Source: Nipponacmea schrenckii (Eukaryota > Mollusca > Gastropoda > Lottiidae). Taken from it: a DNA stretch of 64,000 nt. Below the pieces are notes generated by a model, which made no database searches, was not told the origin of the DNA, and saw nothing but the letters and a program-made list of their open reading frames with translations. Every line of letters starts with the position of its first letter. Position 1 is the first letter of the stretch. The translations under genes and the position numbers were made by a program. Location: assembly GCA_030562195.1 (NCBI GenBank), contig JAUJPP010000005.1, forward strand, positions 41,589,106 through 41,653,105, given 5' to 3'. Below are positions 23,901-33,835 of the stretch, piece by piece.

Positions 23901-25669
23901 TGATTACCTTTTCTGAACACTACAATCTTTGATTTTTCTTCATTAATATACAATTTCCATTTCGTACAGAACACATAAAATAGATCTAACAAACGTTGTA
24001 ATTCTTTTGGACACTTGCAGAATAAAACCGTATCATCCGCAAACATTAAAATAAATAAGATTCTATATCTAACAACACAAAAATCATTTATATTATAAGT
24101 TTCAGGGAATAAATTAGTTTCAACGTCATACATAAAAAGTAAAAACAATATAGGAGACATTGGTTCGCCTTGTTTTACACCCATTTGGCATTTAAAACTA
24201 TCAGATATCTCACCATTTACTCTAACATGTATCTTAACATCATCATATATTGCTTTTATAATTTTAATAAATTTACAGCTACTACCAAATTGGTGAAGTT
24301 TGAGGAATAATAAATTATGTGAAATCTTATCAAAACATTTACGGAGATCTATAAAACTAGCATACAATTTCTCACCCTTTCCCAGTGTTTGTGTAATCAG
24401 ATTTTGTAAAATAAAAACAGCATCAATAGTGCTACGATTTTTTCTAAAACCAAATTGACAATCAGGGATATTACCAGTAGATTCAGCCCATTTGGTTAAT
24501 CTTGAATTTAATACAAGGCTAAATACTTTTTGCAAAATTCGAGATTAATGCTATTCCACGATAATTATCGACTGAATCCGGATCACCTTTCTTTGGTACT
24601 GGAACAAGTAATGCTTCAGACCATTTCGATGGGTAACATCCAGTTGTGAAAATTGCATTAAACAGTTTTGCGAGAATTGGGGTAAGAATTTCTGCACAAG
24701 CAATAAAAAACTCACAAGGTATGCTATCAATGCCATAGCTTTTACCTCTTTTCAGGTTTTTTATTACGTTCAATACTTCAGCTTCAGTAATATCATCATC
24801 AATAACAGATATACTTGGACAGTCATCATATTGACAATTATTATAAAGTACTGTAAAGGCTTCAATATTTCGTTTTTGGTAAAATTTAGACTACCGTAAA
24901 TTTGATCAGAAAGCGAAAGTAGGGTATACCGGATGTTGTTATAAAAACATATTAATCAGGTGAAAATAGAATTAAGCGTGTTACCGGGCAATTAAAATGC
25001 AAGTAGAGAATTTTGACTTTGAAAACGATAATAACTGTAAGAACTTTGGTATCTAATAGAAAATAAAATACGACAAAATAGAGTATCCCGTGGGTAGATA
25101 GGAGATAGCATGCAAAAGCAGTAGAAACTATACATGTATGAGTAAAAGTAAGATCCTATGATTTCAAAAATGTCAAAACGAAATGGTCTTGCAGTTCCTC
25201 TCTTAAGAGGCCACCTTCACTCAGCGACCGTTTTTGAATATTCCCTTGAGTGGTCTCTGAATACAGGTTCTACTGTACAATATATGGAGCAATATTCGTA
25301 TTAAAACTTTGTTTTTGGATAAAATATCAGTATTTCTTTATTATTATTATATCTAACAAACTCACATGTTGGAGCTGTATCAAAAGTCTTAGTCTTGTCT
25401 ATTATTATCTCCTTCTTCTTGGCAGTATTGTGGGATTCTGGGTGACGCCTGTTGTATAAAATCTCATGGTCTTTGAAGCCACTCAGCCAAATCCGTCTCT
25501 TGCTTCTCAGTGAATGGGTATGCCTTGGTTATTTTTTTCTTTTGTCTCGTGCCAGATTCTTGTGATGGATCCATAGCTGTTTTTGTAGATTCGGGTGAGG
25601 CGAAGCTGGACTCTCTAACTGGTGGGGATGCCTGCGAATGGAGTGGACTGGAAGGCTTTGAAATCCCGC

Positions 25670-25702
<33 letters not shown>

Positions 25703-25853
25703 TCAAGAAACTCATGTCCTTTACATTCCAATCATCATCCTCGACATTTGTTGGCTCTTCTAAAACAGGGGAGGGGGGATTTGGATTTATACATTTACCT
25801 CTACCTCTAACCTTTGCTGCTTTTTCAAATAGACATTTTTTTGGTCTGCCCAT
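20970..25853 (-). CDS. Harbinger MADF/Myb-like DNA-binding partner gene
   Basis: Second gene of Harbinger elements; in the family this SANT/MADF-type protein binds the element ends and brings the transposase to the nucleus. Exon 1 (25853-25366) starts MGRPKKCLFEKAAKVRGRGK, has an acidic run of ten Asp encoded by an ATC/GAT repeat, then TEKQETDLAEWLQR; one extra base near 25465 shifts the frame into HEILYNRRHPESHNTAKKKE. The donor is GTGAGT. Exon 2 (22211-22030) encodes EQMLTWMENMRTQFGRVT and DTFDFLRPYIKRQQTRISAE, the core of the MADF-like domain, with donor GTAATT. Exon 3 (about 21792-21660) has ELSEDETRSGSHKKKQDRH. Exon 4 (about 21466-21370) is a coiled-coil-like NRADQLSNIRNNIEKNQNL. The last part (21323-20970) is Q/P/Y-rich. 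The nested elements sit in intron 1, so only the single-base shift breaks it. Confidence 0.72.
22030..22211 (-). CDS. MADF-like core exon of the Harbinger partner
   Basis: Acceptor TTCCAG at 22217-22212 and donor GTAATT at 22029-22024. Reads EQMLTWMENMRTQFGRVT, GGGTNQNLKLRDIWIKDTFD and FLRPYIKRQQTRISAE. The L-x-W-x-x-N-M-R-T-x-F-G-R pattern is the usual middle of the Harbinger SANT/MADF protein. It is well preserved, without stops. Confidence 0.8.
23159..23480 (-). pseudogene. LINE C-terminal extension after the stop
   Basis: Continues the reverse transcriptase reading frame past one TAG codon near 23492: ILNCSSALLFNIYRELKDD, then WATQVRNLIYDMGLNYIWDF and EQERFLSFIKYDNYR. It leads into the C-x-x-C...H...C tail near 23060. 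The same tail family appears in the plus-strand LINE at 12.1 kb and, diverged, at 30.2 kb. Confidence 0.7.
23489..24535 (-). pseudogene. LINE reverse transcriptase domain (348 codons open)
   Basis: The longest intact coding stretch in the window that belongs to a real protein family. It covers RT motifs 1-7 and the thumb: CQFGFRKNRSTIDAVF, YASFIDLRKCFDKISHN, MGVKQGEPMSPILFLLF, FILMFADDTVLF, WKLYINEEKSKIVVF, YIYLGILLN and SVLMYGCEVWGFN. The catalytic Asp residues are present in both the FIDLRKCFD and FADD blocks. The upstream part (24519-24840) is one frame away and a stop lies at the 3' junction, so it is recently inserted but broken. Confidence 0.88.
25366..25853 (-). CDS. N-terminal exon of the Harbinger partner
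   Basis: Starts MGRPKKCLFEKAAKVRG, a basic, AT-hook-like start. An acidic Asp-rich stretch is encoded by the trinucleotide repeat at 25670-25702. It ends in the MADF-type KQETDLAEWLQ region. One extra base near 25465 creates a premature stop; the other frame continues for about 30 family-like residues to a consensus GTGAGT donor. Confidence 0.75.
25670..25702. repeat. ATC trinucleotide microsatellite
   Basis: Eleven or so ATC units. On minus they encode the poly-Asp stretch of the Harbinger partner protein; on plus they read as poly-His or poly-Ser in spurious frames. Confidence 0.93.
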
Positions 25854-26305
25854 GATTGAAATTCAGCTTTTTTTGTTATAAACATCGTGGGAAACGGAAG
25901 TAGTTAACAGTCACGTGACTAAAAACTCCGGATATTCGAGAACGTCTCGGTAAGCTCGGAACTCACTCTGTAGATAATCGGCATGTAGTCGGTAACAGCT
26001 CTTGCTACTCCTTCATCTCGCGCTTCTTGGGAAGTCCCGAGCTCTTCCCGAATATATGCCGAGTTTCAGGATCACTTTTGCGAGCTTTGCGAGTGCAATA
26101 CGAGTTTCTTTAAATTTTCAGGAGTTTCACAAAATTTTAAACATGTTTAAAATTTTTGATTTTACCCGCGAGTGTCAACGAGTATGGCCGAGTTGCAACC
26201 GAGTTTGTAGAGTTGACTGGGAGTGCCTTGCGAATGTTTTAGGAGTTTCCCGATTTGTATTTAAATCGTACTCGGGACCTAACTCCTGTAGGTGGGAGAG
26301 GGGCT

Positions 26306-26760
26306 TTACTATATTGCCCCTCGTACGTTTCGCTCCGCAGAAAATATTTCAACCGTCGTTTCTGGTCGTTTCCCTACCTTCAACAATTGAATCGATTATT
26401 GTCCCCCTCAAACGATAAAGAAATTTTGAACCTGGCTAATTATCTCTTTCATGCTTTTAAACAGAAATACTTTTGAATTTGTAATATATCAGCCCATTGG
26501 GATTTCCTGTTTAAATACATTAATTCTTCACCTTTAATAATTGGTTAGATTCGGTATATTATTCATGTTATTATCTGTTATAGGTATTGTCATAAGATTT
26601 GTATTCGTGTATTCGTGTATTCGTGTATTCGTGTATTCGTGTATTCGTGGGTGTTTTTGTTTTTTTTCTTTCTTTATTTCGTTGCATTTTTGTACTAATT
26701 TTTGTGTTATATTTATGCAGCTGTAATATGTATTTACTTTGTTGTTAAATATATATCTAG
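26306..26760 (+). mobile_element. LINE 3' end, right of the Harbinger insertion
   Basis: Continuation of the LINE fragment at 19412. Encodes CPSYVSLRRKYFNRRFWSF and ILNLANYLFHAFKQKYF, then a stop at 26474, followed by a 3' UTR with a GTATTCGT repeat and a second AT-rich tail. Nearly identical to 30249-30690. The coding tail fits a LINE C-terminus with a degenerate zinc-binding motif (CLCC...DDEYHFLLCC in the intact copy). Confidence 0.82.
26601..26648. repeat. GTATTCGT microsatellite (6 copies)
   Basis: Six perfect 8-bp units in the LINE 3' UTR. The paralogous site at 30537-30568 has four. Confidence 0.95.
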
Positions 26761-27241
26761 ATAATATCAGCTGTACGTCTAAGGTGGTAGCCTTAGCTAA
26801 AGGTATTTCCGTCGTTTATCAGAAAAAAAAATTAAAGACTATATTTTGTTTAATTTCCTGTTGAGCTCAATATGAAGTTAAAATTAGGTAGTTATACAGA
26901 ATTAAATAAAATCAATGATACTTACAGTTGGTGTTCCAGCATCCACAAAGATGGGATCAGAGAGCTGAAATAAGAAAATTTACATAATACAACACGATAC
27001 ATCAAAATATGCCTAAATAGCAAACATATATATAATGTTTATTAGTCTACCAGAAAGATATTCACTGACCAATTCCCTTCACAAAATTTGGAAGCATTCA
27101 CTGTTCAACATTTAAATATGTCATTGAGAACAAAATTTATAAGATTCGTCTGTCCAAAGTCAGACATATCTATTCTAATAGAAGATATTTTTTAAATATA
27201 AAAAGCCGTGCAGAGTTTGCAGCTCAACAGCTGCAACAAAT

Positions 27242-27316
27242 CTGGCTCGTCAGTAACAACCCTAACCTGGCTCGTCAGTAACAACCCTAACCTGGCTCGT
27301 CAGTAACAAAATGCAT
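27242..27316. repeat. 25-bp minisatellite (3 copies)
   Basis: Unit starts CTGGCTCGTCAGTAACAACC. Three copies here against seven in the duplicate at 31097-31271. Confidence 0.93.
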
Positions 27317-27822
27317 TGTGAAGGATCAAATTAAAGCAGTAGGTAAAAAGCAAAAATTGCTCATGCTCCCTTGTTTATGGACCGATTATGCTCAGGATTA
27401 TTTTTTTTTGTATTCTTCTAGGTATTTACTATGAAACTGCAATTTCGTGTTATGTGTATTGGTACCTTTGTTTTTTTACCTTGACCTCATACTTCCGGTG
27501 CTAGTGACAGACGCATCAGATATTTTTCAAAGATCAAAGATTTAGTTGTTTTTTAATGTCATATGGACCCTTATTTATTAATTCTATATAGAAGTGTAAG
27601 AGTAAATAACGTAGGGACATACATGTCTGAAAAAATGACCTCCCCAGAACAACATTTGTAATTTAAATAAAAGACATTAACATGAGTTTTGAGAAAGCCT
27701 AATTATTTAGTTGTATATGATATTAATTATCGAATTTCCTCTAAACAATGATTAAAAAAAACCCTTAACTTTCACAATTCTAAACACCTGAACCGGCATG
27801 GTCTATAAAGTCAAGAGGCACT

Positions 27823-27934
27823 AAGTTTCAGATTTTTGAATGACATAATTTCTTTCAATACCAATTTAACACGATAGGCATATAAATATAAATTGGTATT
27901 GAAAGAAATTATGTCATTCAAAAATCTGAAACTT
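27823..27934. repeat. Perfect 46-bp inverted repeat, copy 1
   Basis: Arms 27823-27868 and 27889-27934 are exact reverse complements, separated by a 20-nt loop. A transcript of either strand would fold into a perfect 46-bp hairpin. No TSD was recognised. The same structure is kept without a mismatch in the duplicate (31754-31865). Confidence 0.95.
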
Positions 27935-29579
27935 CAATTAGTGGTCATTTGCATTTAATTAATTTTGAATAATTTATCTACAGTACAAGGATTTGGTCTC
28001 CTGCACAATCCATCTTTGTTATCTAACACACTTAATTCCAGGGTTATACATTTTTTAAACTGGTCCTTTGATTCTGTGACTAATATAACAATTTTACAAC
28101 GTTAAATCCAATATGTAAATACTATCTGCCATTCAACATCTGTTTAAGAACAGTACAGTTATTTTCAATGAAACCTGTGGTATTAATATGCCTTAAACAG
28201 CCCCCCCCCTTCAAAAATCTTGGCCACACTTATGTTGTTCACTTAAAAGGATTTTATCGCCTAAAACATAACATGGACCTTGCTATCTAAGTTGATTTTT
28301 TTAAGACAAATAGGTCGGCCACAAATACATTTCAAAGTTGATAAGCTGACACTATTAGCTCAATTTGCAGTTTTTTTAATTGTCTCAAAAAATCATTTGT
28401 AATAACAATAACTCTTTAATTACGGGTAGATGATTAGGCCAAGGCCTGTCATCCATCCATTCCATGAGAAAAATAAATTAGTGTTGCAGAAAGCTCAGAG
28501 CAAGCTCTGTCTGATGGAAAAATACTTCTGAATTATGAAAGTGATCAAATAGCTGTGAAGTCATCATGACAGCTCTTTCAAAATAGCATCTGTTTGAGAC
28601 ATAATTTAGACATCAAACAAGAAAAAGAAGTGGTTTATCTACTAGATCCCAGAGTTTTGTCTATTAGGCCTATCTAGATGTTAATGCATGTCTACAAGCA
28701 TCTATATTTTCAAGTTCCTTCCATGCCCTTCTGTTTTTTCCTACAATAATAGTTCACATATAACCCAGGCAGTTTCTGTGACTACAAGATAGGTTCTTGT
28801 AAAATATGGACAGAATAATTCTTCTTTACTAGATGTAAAAATACCAAGGTATTTGAGAAAAATTTTTTCTCTATTATTCGACTCATTAATCCTGTATGCC
28901 ATGAATTGCGAAGGCACGTGTCAGGCTATAGAAATCGAAAGTATAATAGTTTTTTTTATGTCTGGATTTCTTTCAAATCAAGTTTGTTTAGAAATTAAAA
29001 GTAAGATAGATATTGCCATTGGTAGGCTACCTGTAAAGTAGAATAGTAGACATTTACCTGTATGTAATCTCTCCATTCTTTTACAATTGACCTTGAGACC
29101 GGTATGAAGGTCAATCACTTATTTTTTACCCTCCAACACGACAAGTCAGCGGCCAAATATGGAAGCACTGACGCTCAATTAATATATTCAACAGTCACAA
29201 GAACCTTGAATAATTTTAGTAATTCTGCGTAACTTCTGAAATTAAACAAAAACCATTGACTGATACCTTATATTTATAAAAATGCAAGCTTAGGTAAAGA
29301 AGGAAAAAAAAAGAAAAAGAAAAAGAAAATCCGCTGAAAAACTTAAAGGTACAGTTTCTGGAATAGGTTATATTGGCCTCAAAAGTTTTTCGTCGCGGAA
29401 ATGAAACCCATTGTAACCATTAGGTGCAGAATGTCGTTAAGGGTTAGAATCCAAACTAGAGGCCAAAATCTTGAGTAGTTCTGAAATAATCGTTCTTTCA
29501 TTTTTAGTTTTTACTGATTTTAAATAAGGTTTCAAACATAATCTCGACATTTAAAGCAAAATTATTCCCGTCCCCTTAA

Positions 29580-30136
29580 TAAATATCCAGTGGATGTGGT
29601 CCGAAAAGACACCAATCATTCCATTGAAACGGGGAAAAGTTTTAGCGACGATAGAGGGTTTATGGTACAATAAATCATTAAATCTTCTGAGGTTATTGGC
29701 TGCTTGAGGATGGGAAAGTTGAAGACCTTTGGAGAATGGAATCTGTGTAATGAATAAAGCTGCTGCTGGGAATTTGGTTCATCTTCTTTTGCATGGACTC
29801 ACCGGAATCTTTTCTGTTGTTTAGACCAATATGGAATAATATTTTTTTCGGAACTGTAGATACGACTCAGCCTGTGTGTCAGGATTAACAAGGGGGATGT
29901 TACTAATTTTTGACGAACCTATTATAACAGTGGGCTTCACAAACTCGGGTAGTGACCATTTAGTTTTATTGAACTGGTTATTATGGCGTCTTGGTTTGTT
30001 GGATGGTGGTAAATTACCCAAACTGAGGCGGTGACGGGTAGTACGTGCTGTTATCGGGGTTTCAGGGTTTGATCTAGGACTCGTGTTCTGGGGTGTTGAC
30101 GGTAGAAGTGCGAATCTGTTAGGTGAGGACGGTGTT
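29580..30136 (-). pseudogene. SGNH-hydrolase-like mobile-element ORF, copy 1 (deleted)
   Basis: The minus-strand frame has a Pro/Ser/Thr-rich N-terminal part (TPSSPNRFALLPSTPQN, RHRLSLGNLPPS), then EFVKPTVIIGSSKISNIPLV, which resembles SGNH block I (G-D/S-S). It then hits a 48-50 bp deletion at about 29863 that removes the PGARIQHI segment still present in copy 2. Further down (about 29590-29790) the fragments TNLRRFNDLLYHKPSIVAK and MIGVFSDHIHW appear; the latter fits the catalytic D-x-x-H. Such domains occur in retroelement ORFs. The function here is lost, and the family call is tentative. Confidence 0.55.
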
Positions 30137-30412
30137 AGCCTTAAATTAAATTTTGAAACTGGTCGATACATTAAAATCACACGCAATTTAAGATATTGCT
30201 TATGTTGTAACTCGAAATATATTGATGATGAATATCACTTCTTACTATGTTGCCCCTCGTACGTTTCGCTTCGTAGAAAATATTTCAACCGTCGTTTCTG
30301 GTCGTTTCCCTACCTTCAACAATTGAATCGATTATTGTCCCCCTCAAACGATAAAGAAATTTTGAACCTGGCTAATTATCTCTTTCATGCTTTTAAACAG
30401 AAATACTTTTGA
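30137..30412 (+). mobile_element. LINE C-terminal fragment (uninterrupted copy)
   Basis: Encodes LKLNFETGRYIKITRNLRYC, LCCNSKYIDDEYHFLLCCPS and YVSLRRKYFNRRFWS, ending in a stop at about 30410. The C-x-C-C...H...C-C spacing is the degenerate zinc-knuckle tail of LINE proteins. This is the empty-site paralogue of the locus hit by the Harbinger transposon. A spurious upstream start lies in the neighbouring SGNH-like fragment. Confidence 0.8.
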
Positions 30413-30536
30413 ATTTGTAATATATCAGCCCATTGGGAATTCCTGTTTAAATACATTAATTCTTCACCTTTAATAATTGGTTAGATTCGGTATATTATTC
30501 ATGTTATTATCTGTTATAGGTATTGTCATTAGATTT

Positions 30537-30568
30537 GTATTCGTGTATTCGTGTATTCGTGTATTCGT
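30537..30568. repeat. GTATTCGT microsatellite (4 copies)
   Basis: Four 8-bp units in the LINE tail, paralogous to the six-copy site at 26601. Confidence 0.95.
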
Positions 30569-31096
30569 GGGTGTTTTTGTTTTTTTTCTTTCTTTATTTT
30601 GTTGCATTTTTGTACTAATTTTGTGTTATATTTATGCAGCTGTAATATGTATTTACTTTGTTGTTAAATATATATCTAGATAATATCAGCTGTACGTCTC
30701 TTAGGTGGTAGCCGTAACTAAAGGTATTTCCGTCGTTTATCAGAAAAAAAAATTAAAGACTATATTTTGTTTAATTTCCTGTTGAGCTCAATATGAAGTT
30801 AAAATTAGGTAGTTATACAGAATTAAATAAAATCAATGATACCTACAGTTGGTGTTCCAGCATCCTCAAAGATTGGATCAGAGTGCTGAAATAAGAAAAT
30901 TTACATAATACAACACGATACATCAAAATATGCCTAAATAGCAAACATATATATAATGTTCAACATTTAAATATGTCATCTAGAACAAAATTTATAAGAT
31001 TCGTCTGTCCAAAGTCAGACATATCTATTGTAATAGAAGATATTTTTTAAATATAAAAAGCCGTGCAGAGTTTGCAGCTCAACAGCTGCAACAAAT

Positions 31097-31271
31097 CTGG
31101 CTCGTCAGTAACAACCCTAATCTGGCTCGTCAGTAACAACCCTAATCTGGCTCGTCAGTAACAACCATAATCTGGCTCGTCAGTAACAACCCTAACCTGG
31201 CTCGTCAGTAACAACCATAATCTGGCTCGTCAGTAACAACCCTAACCTGGCTCGTCAGTAACAAAATGCAT
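31097..31271. repeat. 25-bp minisatellite (7 copies)
   Basis: Seven units starting CTGGCTCGTCAGTAACAACC with small variants (CCATAAT against CCCTAAC). Expanded relative to the three-copy paralogue at 27242. Confidence 0.94.
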
Positions 31272-31753
31272 TGTGAAGGATCAAATTAAAGCAGTAGGTA
31301 AAAAGCAAAAATTGCTCATGCTCCCTTTGTTTATGGACCGATTATGCTCAGGATTAGTTTTTTTTGTATTCTTCTAGGTATTTACTATGAAACTGCAATT
31401 TCGTGTTATGTGTATTGGTACCTTTGTTTTTTTAACTTGACCTCATACTTCCGGTGACAGACGCATCAGATATTTTTCAAAGATCAAAGATTTAGTTGCT
31501 TTTTCTAATGTCATATGGACCCTTATTAATTAATTCTATATAGAAGTGTAAGAGTAAATAACGAAGGGACATACATGTCTGAAAAAATGTAATTTAAATA
31601 AAAGACATCAACATGAGTTTTAAGAAATCCTAATTATTTAGTTGTAAATGATATTAATAATCGAATTTCCTCTAAACAATGATTAAAAAAAACCCTTAAC
31701 TTTCACAATTCTAAACACGTGAACCGGCATGGTCTATAAAGTCAAGAGGCACT

Positions 31754-31865
31754 AAGTTTCAGATTTTTGAATGACATAATTTCTTTCAATACCAATTTAA
31801 CACGATAGGCATATAAATATAAATTGGTATTGAAAGAAATTATGTCATTCAAAAATCTGAAACTT
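31754..31865. repeat. Perfect 46-bp inverted repeat, copy 2
   Basis: Arms 31754-31799 and 31820-31865, loop of 20 nt, identical to the copy at 27823. Both arms remained perfectly complementary after the duplication. Confidence 0.95.
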
Positions 31866-33465
31866 CAATTAGTGGCCATTTGCATTTAATTAATTTTGAA
31901 TAATTTATCTACAGTACAAGGATTTGGTCTCCTGCACAATCCATCTTTGTTATCTAACACACTTAATTCCAGGGGTATGAATTGTTTAAACTGGTCCTTT
32001 GATTCTGTGACTAATATAACAATTTTACAACGTTAATTCCAATATGTGAATACTATCTGCCATTCAACATCTGTTTAAGAACAGTACAGCTATTTTCAAT
32101 GAAACCTGTGGTATTAATATGCCTTAAACAGCCCCCCCCCCCTTCAAAAATCTTGGCCACACTTATGTTGTTCACTTAAAAGGATTTTATCGCCTAAAAC
32201 ATCACATGGACCTTGCTATCTAAGTTGATTTTTTTAAGACAAATAGGTCGGCCACAAATACATTTCAAAGTTGATAAGCTGACACTATTAGCTCAATTTG
32301 CAGTTTTTTTAATTGTCTCAAAAAATCATTTATAATAACAATAACTCTTTAATTACGGGTAGAGGATTAGGCCAAGGCCTGTCATCCATCCATTCCATGA
32401 GAAAAATAAATTAGTGTTGCAGAAAGCTCAGAGCAAGCTCTGCCTGATGGAAAAATACTTCTGAATTATGAAAGTGATCAAATAGCTGTGAAGTCATCAT
32501 GACAGCTCTTTCAAAATAGCATCTGTTTGAGACATAATTTAGACATCAAACAAGAAAAAGAAGTGGTTTATCTACTAGATCCCAGAGTTTTGTCTATTAG
32601 GCCTATCTAGATGTTAATGCATGTCTACAAGCATCTATATTTTCAAGTTCCTTCCATGCCCTTCTGTTTTTCCCTACAATAATAGTTCACATATAACCCA
32701 GGCAGTTTCTGTGACTGCAAGATAGGTTCTTGTAAAATATAACAGAATAATTCTTCTTTACTTGATGTAAAAATACCAAGGTATTTGAGAAAAATTTTTT
32801 CTCTATTATTCGACTCATTAATCCTGTATGCCATGAATTGCGAAGGCACGTGTCAGGCTATAGAAATCGAAAGTATAATAGTTTTTTTTATCTCTGGATT
32901 TCTTTAAAATCAAGTTTGTTTACAAATTAAAAGGAAGAGATAGATATTGCCATTGGTAGGCTACCTGTAAAGTAGAATTCTAGACATTTACCTGTATGTA
33001 ATCTCTCCGTTCTTTTACAATTGACCTTGAGACCGGTATGAAGGTCAATCACTTATTTTTTACCCTCCAACACGATAAGTCAGCGGCCAAATATGGAAGC
33101 ACTGACGCTCAATTAATATATTCAACAGTCACAAGAACCTTGAATAATTTTAGTAATTCTGCGTAACTTCTGAAATTAAACAAAAACCATTGACTTATAC
33201 CTTATATTTATAAAAATGCAAGCTTAGGTAAAGAAGGAAAAAAGAAGAAAAAGAAAAAGAAAATCCGCTGAAAAACTTAAAGGTACAGTTTCTGGAATAG
33301 GTTATATTGGCCTCAAAAGTTTTTCGTCGCGGAAATGAAACCCATTGTAACCATTAGGTGCAGAATGTCGTTAAGGGTTAGAATCCAAACTAGAGGCCAA
33401 AATCTTGAGTAGTTCTGAAATAATCGTTCTTTCATTTTTAGTTTTTACTGATTTTAAATAAGGTT

Positions 33466-33835
33466 TCAAGGGGATGTGGTCCGAAAAGACACCAATCATT
33501 CCATTGAAACGGGGAATAGTTTTAGCGACGATAGAGGGCTTATGGTACAATAAATCATTAAATCTTCTGAGGTTGGTGGCTGCTTGAGGATGTGAAAGTT
33601 GAAGACCTTTGGAGAATGGAATCTGTGTAATGAATAAAGCGGCTGCTGGGAACTTGGTTCATCTTCTTTTGCATGGACTCACCAGAATCTTTTCTGTTGT
33701 TTAGACCAATATGGAATAATATTTTTTTCGGAACTGTAGATAGGGATATTTTGGAAAGAAGGGAATGAATGTGCTGAATACGTGCACCAGGATACGACTC
33801 AGCCTGTGTGTCAGGATTAACAAGGGGGATGTTAC
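33466..33835 (-). pseudogene. SGNH-hydrolase-like fragment, copy 2 (runs into gap)
   Basis: From the gap inward: NIPLVNPDTQAESYPGARIQ, LSKISLSTVPKKILFHIGLN and NRKDSGESMQKKMNQVPSS. The L-x-H-I-G-x-N block matches SGNH block III, which carries a conserved Asn. A frame step near 33627 then gives QIPFSKGLQLSHPQAATNL, HKPSIVAKTIPRFNG and VFSDHI. The 5' half with the Ser block is hidden in the gap. It is a more complete middle than copy 1 but still frameshifted. Confidence 0.58.

Larger units (their letters stand above)
22700..24890 (-). mobile_element. 5'-truncated LINE, nearly intact reverse transcriptase
   Basis: Non-LTR retrotransposon on minus. From its 5' side: DITEAEVLNVIKNLKRGKSY, GCYPSKWSEALLVPVPKKGD and NYRGIALISN at 24840-24540. 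After a frame step near 24535 come GFRKNRSTIDAVFILQNLI, SFIDLRKCFDKISHNLL, GVKQGEPMSPILFLLFMYDV, LMFADDTVLFC and SYIYLGILLNYNG, ending at 23489. One stop codon (about 23492) precedes a further frame (to 23159) and a zinc-knuckle-like tail with CQLCNLNVLEDEFHFLLICP near 23060. The RT catalytic F-ADD and S-FIDLRK-FD motifs are intact. The endonuclease and ORF1 are missing (5' truncation at about 24890), as usual for LINE copies. Confidence 0.85.
22386..25275. mobile_element. Tc1/mariner-like MITE nested in Harbinger, split by a LINE
   Basis: Ends read CAGTATATCCTG on the left and CAGTAGAACCTG on the right (minus strand), flanked by TA on both sides (22384-22385 and 25276-25277). The arms contain several GCGACCACCTT-type internal repeats (22400-22570 and 25205-25260). 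The TA target and CAGT termini suit the Tc1/mariner superfamily. No own transposase is seen; the middle is occupied by a LINE. It lies in intron 1 of the Harbinger partner gene. Confidence 0.72.
19471..26305. mobile_element. PIF/Harbinger DNA transposon with nested insertions
   Basis: A 6835-bp element with terminal inverted repeats beginning AGCCCCTCTCCCACCT at both ends, continuing with GGAGTTA and CCGAGTACGA blocks (about 45 bp, imperfect). It is flanked by the 3-bp target duplication TTA (19468-19470 and 26306-26308), the PIF/Harbinger preference. The uninterrupted paralogous site at 30240-30255 shows a single TTA. It carries the two expected genes, a HARBI1-like DDE transposase (plus, 19830-20680) and a MADF/Myb-like DNA-binding partner (minus, 25853-20970). 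A Tc1/mariner-like element with a LINE inside it sits in the partner gene's first intron. The transposase is broken, so the copy is non-autonomous. Confidence 0.93.
26309..33835. repeat. 3.9-kb tandem duplication (two copies)
   Basis: Copy 1 is 19412-19470 plus 26309 to about 30186; copy 2 is about 30187-33835 and runs into the assembly gap. The offset is about 3940 bp. The copies share LINE tail, 25-bp minisatellite, 46-bp inverted repeat, poly-C tracts (28201 and 32132) and SGNH-like fragment, and differ by few substitutions and several indels. The Harbinger insertion is only in copy 1, so it came after the duplication. Confidence 0.92.

Noticed and set aside
25622..25810. Poly-His/poly-Ser proteins on plus
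   Set aside because: Antisense reading of the ATC repeat in the Harbinger partner gene on minus.
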